Source: an uncultured Blautia sp.
GTDB lineage: Bacteria; Bacillota; Clostridia; Lachnospirales; Lachnospiraceae
Length of the DNA stretch: 6,070 nt
Direction of reading: 5' to 3'
Assembly: GCA_900551465.1 (NCBI GenBank)
Contig: URWL01000136.1
Coordinates: forward strand, 1 to 6,070
Positions within the stretch are counted from its first letter, which is position 1. Every line of letters begins with the position of its first letter. This document shows positions 1 through 4,708 of this stretch, piece after piece. The notes under the pieces are model-generated. The model ran no database searches. It was not told the DNA's origin and saw nothing but the letters and a program-made list of their open reading frames with translations. The translations under genes and the position numbers were made by a program.

Positions 1-32
1 CGGCTGTTCCTGATGTTCCTGAGCACAAATGA
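1..32 (+). CDS. Possible 3' end of an upstream gene (partial)
   Basis: In the frame starting at base 3 the sequence reads AVPDVPEHK and then stops at TGA (30-32). The hydrophilic, Pro/Glu-containing tail and ordinary codons would fit a protein C-terminus, and the composition turns strongly AT-rich just after it. Against this, only nine codons are visible, another frame is open to base 57 (RLFLMFLS...), and no GC-rich terminator hairpin follows. This is a weak call resting on composition alone, and no function can be assigned. Confidence 0.2.
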   Translation, partial: AVPDVPEHK

Positions 33-101
33 CAGAATTCTTCAATATTTTATATGATATTATTATAATTTTATTTCTATAAGCTTGCAAGTATTTTCTT
101 C

Positions 102-130
102 TTTTCATTTTCTTTGTTATAGTATATCAT
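102..130 (+). promoter_or_regulatory. Candidate promoter of the amidase gene
   Basis: TTTTCA (102-107) and TATCAT (125-130) are separated by 17 bases in a very AT-rich tract and match the sigma-A -35 and -10 consensus at 4/6 and 5/6. Transcription would start near 137, at the left arm of the inverted repeat at 139-193. TATAGT at 118-123 is an alternative -10 but lacks a good -35. In such AT-rich sequence chance matches are common, so this is a suggestion only. Confidence 0.35.
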
Positions 131-138
131 ATAAGAAA

Positions 139-193
139 CCTGTTTTTGTAAGATTCATTATCTCAGAAAATTTCTCTACGCAGCAAAAACAGG
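139..193 (+). repeat. Perfect 10-bp inverted repeat in the amidase leader
   Basis: CCTGTTTTTG (139-148) is exactly complementary to CAAAAACAGG (184-193), with 35 bases between them. Inside the loop AGAT (151-154) can pair with ATCT (160-163). In RNA this would form a stem at the very 5' end of the message, ending 13 bases before the GGGAGG ribosome binding site (207-212). No run of U follows the stem, so it is not an intrinsic terminator. Possible roles are 5'-end stabilisation, translational control or a protein-binding site. I recognise no riboswitch class. Confidence 0.6.
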
Positions 194-221
194 CATACAC
201 AATTTTGGGAGGCGATTTTTT

Positions 222-1862
222 ATGAAAAAATTTTTTCAGATACTTCTTATATGTGGTCTGATCCCGGCTCTTTCTATTCCGGTATCTGCTGCATCTGACT
301 CCGGCAAAAGCGAAGAAGGACAGGCTATGATCGGTCCTTCCCGGTCAGACTCGGAAAGTTCCTCCGGCATGGACTGGGGCGCAGCCAACAATGCAGCTTC
401 CCCTGCTGCCGGAGATGGTGATTTTACCGTTGTTATTGATCCCGGCCATCAGGGACCTTCCGTGGACATGAGCGCTCCGGAGCCTATGGCTCCTGGTTAC
501 AGCCAGACCAAGCCCAAAGCAACCTCAGGCACACAGGGAAACTTCTCCGGAGTCCCGGAGTATGAACTGAACCTGCAGGTTTCCCTTCTTCTTCAGCAGG
601 AGCTGGTCAAAAGAGGCTATCATGTGATCATGACCAGAACAGATAATGAAACAGCCATCAGCAACAGCGAACGCGCTGTACTTGCCACTGAACAGAATGC
701 AGATATTACCGTACGAATTCATGCCAACAGCGATGGAAGTTCATCTGCCTCAGGCGCTCTGACCATGGCGCCTACCTCAGGCAATCAGTATCTTTCCTCT
801 GACATCATCGAAAAAAGCAATACTCTTGCATCCTGCATTATCAGCCACTATTGTACGGCTACCGGGCTGGAAAACAAAGGTGTGATTTCTTCGGATAATA
901 TGACCGGGACCAACTGGAGCACTGTCCCTGTGGCAATCCTGGAAATGGGTTTTATGAGTAATCAGTCAGATGATCTTTATATCACAAATACTGCCAATCA
1001 CCCCATTATGGTATCCGGTATTGCAGACGGCATTGACGAATATTTCAGCATTGTAGAACCGCAGAATGCCGGAAAAGGTCAGCATCTCAAGGATCTGACC
1101 CAGCAGCTGAAAACAGACTACACAGACAAACTGGAAAAAGAAGGGGAAAACTGGTCTATTGCAGTTATGGACCCTGTTACCGATGATTACAGTACGATTC
1201 GCGCAGATGATTCCATGGAATCTGCCGGTCTGATCAAAACCTTTATTATGGGAGCTGTTTTTGAATATCTGGTCTATCCGGATCATGCTGAAATGCCTTC
1301 CTCTGACTATGAAACCAGCCTGAAACCCCTTCTCAGCAGAATGATCACAGATAATGATAATTTCTCTGCAGATGATCTTGTGAAACTTCTGGGAAATGGA
1401 GATTTTAATAAAGGTGTGGAGCTTGTGAACGATTTTTGCAAATCTCATAGTTTTTCCTGCACAACTATGGGGGCAGAACTTCTGGAAAAAGATTCTACTG
1501 CCAATAATTTCACCAGTGCTTCAGACTGCTGCAGACTCCTTACAGAAATCTATAAAGGAAATCTGGTAAATCAGCAGGCCTCTGAAGAAATGCTGGATCT
1601 TTTAAAACAGCAGAACCTTAAGTCCAAGATTCCTTCCGGCCTCCCTAAAGATGTCGAAACTGCCAGTAAAACCGGAGAGATGACAGAAGATCAAAATCCT
1701 GTCCTTGTTGAAAATGATATCGCTGTTGTTTTTGACAGCAGCCGCCCTTATGTGATCTGTATTCTTTCTAACTGTATCAAAAACAATGAAGATGCCCAGA
1801 AGACTATCAGGCAGATCTCTTCTGATGTATATCAGTATATGACTTCCTCAGACAAAAACTGA
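222..1862 (+). CDS. Secreted N-acetylmuramoyl-L-alanine amidase with degenerate beta-lactamase-like C-terminal domain
   Basis: Predicted exported zinc amidase that cuts the bond between MurNAc and L-Ala in peptidoglycan. GGGAGG (207-212) lies nine bases before the ATG, which supports this start. Residues 1-23 form a signal peptide (MKK, hydrophobic core, VSA before the likely cut at 23/24). A Ser/Gly/Asp-rich linker follows to about 66. The Amidase_3 domain spans about 68-275, with H76 (DPGHQG), E113 (VPEYELNL) and H167 (RIHANS) as zinc ligands and E241 (LEMGFMSN) as catalytic acid, so it looks active. Residues about 309-545 resemble class A beta-lactamase-like serine hydrolases: GLIK (336-339) at the SxxK position, NDN (378-380) at the SDN position, NNFTSASD near 430 and an intact KTG (483-485). 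The nucleophilic Ser is Gly336, so this half is probably non-catalytic, perhaps binding wall peptides. The amidase family call is firm; the role of the second domain is inference. Confidence 0.93.
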   Translation: MKKFFQILLICGLIPALSIPVSAASDSGKSEEGQAMIGPSRSDSESSSGMDWGAANNAASPAAGDGDFTVVIDPGHQGPSVDMSAPEPMAPGYSQTKPKATSGTQGNFSGVPEYELNLQVSLLLQQELVKRGYHVIMTRTDNETAISNSERAVLATEQNADITVRIHANSDGSSSASGALTMAPTSGNQYLSSDIIEKSNTLASCIISHYCTATGLENKGVISSDNMTGTNWSTVPVAILEMGFMSNQSDDLYITNTANHPIMVSGIADGIDEYFSIVEPQNAGKGQHLKDLTQQLKTDYTDKLEKEGENWSIAVMDPVTDDYSTIRADDSMESAGLIKTFIMGAVFEYLVYPDHAEMPSSDYETSLKPLLSRMITDNDNFSADDLVKLLGNGDFNKGVELVNDFCKSHSFSCTTMGAELLEKDSTANNFTSASDCCRLLTEIYKGNLVNQQASEEMLDLLKQQNLKSKIPSGLPKDVETASKTGEMTEDQNPVLVENDIAVVFDSSRPYVICILSNCIKNNEDAQKTIRQISSDVYQYMTSSDKN

Positions 1863-1897
1863 CTTGCAGTATAAAACATACTACTTTCCTATTGCAT

Positions 1898-1943
1898 AAA
1901 AAGAGCAGCTCCACGGTACCCATTCCGCAGGCTGCTCTGTTTT
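1898..1943. terminator. Bidirectional intrinsic terminator between the amidase and TrpR-like genes
   Basis: AGAGCAGC (1902-1909) pairs perfectly with GCTGCTCT (1931-1938) around a 21-base loop that contains the palindrome GGTACC. The stem is flanked by AAAAA on the left (1898-1902) and G plus TTTT on the right (1940-1943). Read leftward it gives a GC-rich stem followed by TTTTT, ideal for the minus-strand regulator gene that ends at 1943. Read rightward the U tract (TGTTTTCATT) is weaker but serviceable for the amidase message. Confidence 0.8.
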
Positions 1944-2266
1944 CATTCGTTTGCTTCTGTTTTTTCTTTCTGTGCTTCCTTTTCTCTCATTCTGGAAAAA
2001 ACCATCTCATATCCGTCATTTCCATAGTTCAGGGAACGGTTTACACGGCTGATAGTTGCTGTGGATGCACCTGTCTTCTCAGATATATCCAGATACGTAC
2101 GCTTATCCGTCAGCATCTTTGCAACTTCAAATCTCTGTGAAAGGGAAAGAAGTTCATTGATCGTGCACACATCTTCAAAAAATGTGTAACATTCTTCTTT
2201 ATTTTTCAAACAAAGAATTGCTTCAAAGAGATGATCCACCTCTTCCGTTCTAATTTTTTTACCCAT
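1943..2266 (-). CDS. YerC/YecD family TrpR-related regulator
   Basis: A 107-residue cytosolic protein of the TrpR superfamily, the usual length for the YerC/YecD group (YerC in Bacillus subtilis). It is all helical in appearance. The pattern around INELLSLSQRFEVAKMLTDKRTYLDISEKTGASTATISRVNRSL (residues about 36-79) matches the family's helix-turn-helix: LSQRFEVAKML, then DISEKTGASTATISRV as the DNA-reading part. The C-terminus is charged and probably disordered (REKEAQKEKTEANE). AAAGGAG (2275-2281) stands eight bases before the ATG at 2266, fixing the start. The physiological ligand and target of this family are not well known; whether it senses tryptophan is not shown by the sequence. It lies downstream of the PHP phosphatase gene, same strand, 96 bases apart, and may be partly co-transcribed with it. 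Confidence 0.92.
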   Translation of the reverse strand: MGKKIRTEEVDHLFEAILCLKNKEECYTFFEDVCTINELLSLSQRFEVAKMLTDKRTYLDISEKTGASTATISRVNRSLNYGNDGYEMVFSRMREKEAQKEKTEANE

Positions 2267-2309
2267 ATTCTCTGCTCCTTTAAATCACTGTCATATTATT
2301 GCATAAAAT

Positions 2310-2338
2310 ATTTTAACACTTTAACCTGTGATAAGCAA
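2310..2338 (-). promoter_or_regulatory. Candidate promoter of the TrpR-like gene
   Basis: On the minus strand TTGCTT (2338-2333) and TAAAAT (2315-2310) are spaced by 17 bases, matching sigma-A boxes at 3/6 and 5/6. The start would fall near 2303, giving a leader of about 36 bases up to the ATG at 2266. It lies in the 96-base gap after the PHP gene, so the regulator could be expressed alone or by read-through from upstream. The weak -35 keeps confidence low. Confidence 0.4.
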
Positions 2339-2362
2339 GAGGTTTTTCAACGATTTAGCAGA

Positions 2363-3085
2363 TTAAAATCTTTTATTTACATATTTTTTCAGCATTTCCA
2401 CGGAATGGTTTAAAACCAGTTCTTCAGGAAAATCAATTTCCTCCAAAAGTTCTCTTGCCATGTGAAACTCCCCAATAGCTGAATCAAAATGAGCGTCACT
2501 GTCCATCACTACCGGAACCTGATATTCCATACAAAGCTTCAGCATTTCCAGGTCATTCTCTCTTGCATCTTTACGAAAGCAGGAAGGTTCCAGTGAATGA
2601 TTATTCAGTTCCAATACCTTTCCGTAATCTCTTGCTCCCTGAACAAGAGCACGGTAATCCACCTGATAGCGTCCATCATCCGGATGTCCAATAATATTTA
2701 CATAGGGGTTTTTCATAACATTCAGATAGGCTTCTGTATTTTCTTCTTTTGTTCCCGGCTTCATACATGGAATATGAAGACTTGCGATAGCAATATCCAT
2801 GTTTTTCAGTTCTCTCTCTTCCAGATCCACCTTTCCGTCTGTATCTAAAATGTTCAATTCTGTTCCCATCAAAAGGCGGATTCCATACATTTCTCTTGGT
2901 ACCACTTTCATATTATGAAAATAAAAATTATGACAGGTACCAGGCATAGCCGGGGCATGTTCTGTGATTCCCAAAACCTCCAGTCCCTTTTCTGATGCAG
3001 CTTTTGCCATTTCCCGTATTGTGCAGTATGCATGTCCGCTGGCAACTGTATGTGTATGCAGATCAAATAACGCTTTATATCTCAT
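2363..3085 (-). CDS. YcdX-type PHP-domain phosphatase
   Basis: A 240-residue cytosolic metal-dependent hydrolase of the PHP superfamily, close in length and layout to Escherichia coli YcdX. The expected trinuclear metal site is complete: H10 and H12 (DLHTHT), H18 (SGHA), H43 (ITEHAP), E76 (MGTELNI), H104 (ASLHIP), H134 (IGHPDDGR), D197 and H199 (DSDAH). The fold is a TIM-like barrel without membrane segments. The natural substrate is uncertain; family members hydrolyse phosphate esters in vitro, and histidinol phosphatase (HisK type) is a related but distinct PHP group. GGAGGT (3096-3091) sits five bases before the ATG. Transcription probably starts from the TATAAT promoter at 3119-3148. No convincing terminator follows the stop at 2363, so read-through into the TrpR-like gene is possible. 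Confidence 0.9.
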   Translation of the reverse strand: MRYKALFDLHTHTVASGHAYCTIREMAKAASEKGLEVLGITEHAPAMPGTCHNFYFHNMKVVPREMYGIRLLMGTELNILDTDGKVDLEERELKNMDIAIASLHIPCMKPGTKEENTEAYLNVMKNPYVNIIGHPDDGRYQVDYRALVQGARDYGKVLELNNHSLEPSCFRKDARENDLEMLKLCMEYQVPVVMDSDAHFDSAIGEFHMARELLEEIDFPEELVLNHSVEMLKKYVNKRF

Positions 3086-3118
3086 AAAAAACCTCCGTTC
3101 TGTATTTTTCTCTCATTT

Positions 3119-3148
3119 ATTATACCGTATTTTTACTTCTTTTGTCAT
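3119..3148 (-). promoter_or_regulatory. Promoter of the PHP phosphatase gene
   Basis: On the minus strand ATGACA (3148-3143, 5/6 to the -35 consensus) and a perfect TATAAT (3124-3119) are 18 bases apart. The start would be near 3112, leaving a short leader of about 27 bases that carries the GGAGGT site. The -35 box overlaps the outer edge of the first intergenic repeat copy (3145-3190). Confidence 0.65.
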
Positions 3149-3241
3149 TACTGTTCTCTTCATTCACACGGAAGCGCCAAAATCCATTCCAAATTTCGTT
3201 ACTGCTCACTCCGTTCACAGAAACAAGCCAAAATTCATTCC
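3145..3241. repeat. Two diverged copies of a 46-nt direct repeat in the divergent intergenic region
   Basis: Copy A (3145-3190) and copy B (3196-3241) align without gaps at an offset of 51 bases, with 34 of 46 positions identical by hand count. The best conserved parts are TTACTG, the TTCACA block, and the end GCCAAAAT(C/T)CATTCC (3176-3190 and 3227-3241, 14/15). Neither strand gives a credible gene here. The block resembles extragenic repetitive sequence I associate with Lachnospiraceae genomes, but that is memory, not a search. Both promoters of the region sit at its edges. Confidence 0.65.
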
Positions 3242-3263
3242 GGATTGCCTGCGGCAATGGAAT
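3237..3263. repeat. Hairpin at the end of the intergenic repeat block
   Basis: ATTGCC (3244-3249) pairs with GGCAAT (3253-3258) around a TGC loop, and ATTCC (3237-3241) pairs with GGAAT (3259-3263), leaving only GG (3242-3243) bulged. It begins in the conserved end of repeat copy B, as if the hairpin were part of the same element. No U run follows on either strand, so it is not a terminator. Confidence 0.55.
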
Positions 3264-3279
3264 TTCTCTTTCGCGCCAG

Positions 3280-3308
3280 TTGAATTTTTCAGAAAAATCA
3301 AGTATACT
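3280..3308 (+). promoter_or_regulatory. Promoter of rarA
   Basis: TTGAAT (3280-3285, 4/6) and TATACT (3303-3308, 5/6) are exactly 17 bases apart. The start would be near 3315, giving a leader of about 47 bases before the rarA ATG, with GGAG at 3350-3353. The -10 box lies inside the 22-bp palindrome at 3294-3315. Confidence 0.6.
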
Positions 3309-3315
3309 TGATTTT
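3294..3315. promoter_or_regulatory. Perfect 22-bp palindrome over the rarA -10 box, possible operator
   Basis: The left arm AAAATCAAGTA (3294-3304) is followed directly by its exact reverse complement TACTTGATTTT (3305-3315), with no spacer. Two-fold symmetry across the -10 and start region is the usual geometry of a dimeric repressor site. Because of the symmetry the minus strand also carries a TATACT (3306-3301), with a weak TTGTTC 16 bases upstream. GATTTTATA at 3310-3318 recurs at 3335-3343. It does not match the Gram-positive LexA box or the TrpR operator. The binding protein is unknown. Confidence 0.6.
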
Positions 3316-3361
3316 ATAGAAAGAACAAATATTCGATTTTATAAAGAATGGAGATGAACTC

Positions 3362-4678
3362 ATGGATCTGTTTGAATATGCAAAATCAAAAACCCTGGAT
3401 CGTGAATCCCCTCTGGCTTCCCGTCTCCGCCCCACTACCCTGGAAGAAGTAGTCGGACAGGAACATATTGTAGGCAGAGACAAACTTTTATACCGGGCTA
3501 TCAAAGCCGACAAACTTACCTCTGTTATTTTTTACGGACCGCCCGGCACAGGCAAAACCACTCTTGCCAAGGTGATCGCCAATACAACCAGTGCTGCTTT
3601 TACCCAGATCAATGCTACTTCTGCCGGAAAAAAAGATATGGAAGCCGTGGTAAAGGAAGCCCAGGACCGTTTGGGAATGTACGGAAAAAAAACAATCCTG
3701 TTTATTGATGAGATCCATCGTTTTAACAAAGGCCAGCAGGATTATCTGCTTCCATTTGTTGAAGACGGCACTATTATCCTTATTGGCGCCACCACGGAAA
3801 ACCCTTATTTTGAAGTCAATGGCGCTCTTTTATCCCGCTCTATTATTTTTGAACTGAAAGCCCTCAGTAATGAAGATATTCAGAAACTGATCCTCCGGGC
3901 TGTCCATGACTGTGATAAGGGCATGGGAAATTATAACGCTGTCATAAATCCGGATGCCCTTGAATTTCTTGCAGATATGTCAGGCGGAGATGCCAGAAGC
4001 GCATTAAATGCTGTTGAGCTTGGAATTCTGACCACTCCCAAAAGCGAAGATGGACTAGTCCACCTGACGTTGGAGGTTGCCTCAGAATGTATCCAGAAAC
4101 GTGTTATCCGATATGATAAAAACGGAGATAATCACTATGATATCATTTCTGCTTTTATTAAAAGTATGAGAGGTTCAGACCCGGATGCTGCAGTCTATTA
4201 TCTGGCAAAAATGCTTTATGCCGGAGAAGATGTAAAATTTATCGCCCGCCGTATCATGATCCTGGCTTCCGAAGATATCGGAAATGCAGATCCTCAGGCT
4301 CTTTGTGTAGCTTCTGCAGCTGCTCAGGCTGTAGAAAGAGTCGGAATGCCGGAATCCCAGATTATTCTCTCACAGGCAGCAGCCTATATGGCCTGCGCTC
4401 CTAAAAGCAACTCAGCCGTCAATGCAATTTCCGCTGCCATGGAATCTGTTAGAAATACTCAGACTACGGTTCCTGTGCATCTTCAGGACGCGCATTACGG
4501 AGGACATGAAAAACTTGGAAAAGGTATTGGCTACCAATATGCCCACAATTATCCCAATCATTATGTAAATCAGCAATATCTTCCTTCTGAAATTCAGGAT
4601 CAGCATTTTTATGAACTTAGTGACATGGGCTATGAAAAAACTTTAAAAGAACATATGAAAAAAATCGGAGCTCTTTAA
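3362..4678 (+). CDS. rarA: Replication-associated recombination protein A (RarA/MgsA), AAA+ ATPase
   Basis: A 438-residue cytosolic clamp-loader-like AAA+ ATPase that acts at stalled or damaged replication forks with single-strand binding protein and recombination factors. It is full length for the family. Visible motifs: Walker A GPPGTGKT (59-66), Walker B LFIDEIHR (113-120), sensor 1 GATTENP (142-148), arginine finger in LLSRS (R159), sensor 2 GDAR (209-212). The C-terminal MgsA-type tetramerisation region starts near 256 (HYDIISAFIKSMRGSDPDAA) and ends with the conserved YQYAHNYPNHYVNQQYLP (391-408). GGAG (3350-3353) lies eight bases before the ATG. It is probably monocistronic: its own promoter upstream, a terminator that overlaps its last codons, and a convergent neighbour. 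Nothing looks damaged. Confidence 0.97.
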   Translation: MDLFEYAKSKTLDRESPLASRLRPTTLEEVVGQEHIVGRDKLLYRAIKADKLTSVIFYGPPGTGKTTLAKVIANTTSAAFTQINATSAGKKDMEAVVKEAQDRLGMYGKKTILFIDEIHRFNKGQQDYLLPFVEDGTIILIGATTENPYFEVNGALLSRSIIFELKALSNEDIQKLILRAVHDCDKGMGNYNAVINPDALEFLADMSGGDARSALNAVELGILTTPKSEDGLVHLTLEVASECIQKRVIRYDKNGDNHYDIISAFIKSMRGSDPDAAVYYLAKMLYAGEDVKFIARRIMILASEDIGNADPQALCVASAAAQAVERVGMPESQIILSQAAAYMACAPKSNSAVNAISAAMESVRNTQTTVPVHLQDAHYGGHEKLGKGIGYQYAHNYPNHYVNQQYLPSEIQDQHFYELSDMGYEKTLKEHMKKIGAL

Positions 4679-4696
4679 AAGAGCCCCGATTTTTTT
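4658..4696. terminator. Bidirectional intrinsic terminator shared by rarA and the surface protein gene
   Basis: AAAAAAATCGGAGCTC (4658-4673) pairs with GAGCCCCGATTTTTTT (4681-4696) with one A-C mismatch; the loop TTTAAAA contains the rarA TAA. Seven A on one side and seven T on the other make it work in both directions. The 5' arm is made of the last rarA codons. The surface protein gene ends 13 bases beyond (4709). Confidence 0.9.
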
Positions 4697-4708
4697 GAGA
4701 TGGAATTA

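Noticed and set aside
1..57. Frame RLFLMFLSTNDRILQYFI as the end of an upstream gene
   Set aside because: Its last third runs into the AT-rich leader, where any frame looks hydrophobic. The frame ending at 30-32 fits coding composition better, though neither is certain.
966..1448. 160-codon open frame on the minus strand inside the amidase gene
   Set aside because: It lies fully opposite a well-supported gene with complete amidase motifs. Its product is rich in His, Ile, Phe and Cys with no recognisable domain, as expected of an antisense shadow.
2360..2371. AGATT/AATCT mini-hairpin at the end of the PHP gene as a terminator
   Set aside because: Five AT-rich base pairs with a two-base loop and no U tract downstream on the minus strand; too weak.
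3294..3315. Reading the palindrome as a LexA (SOS) box or TrpR operator
   Set aside because: The Gram-positive LexA box has GAAC and GTTC half-sites and the TrpR operator has ACTAGT half-sites. The arms here, with ATCAAGTA, fit neither.
2964..3357. Open frames of 115 and 71 codons on the plus strand across the PHP gene start and the intergenic region
   Set aside because: No ribosome binding site or recognisable domain. They overlap the phosphatase start, its promoter and non-coding repeats, and the products are basic, Ser/Phe-rich translations of the repeat.
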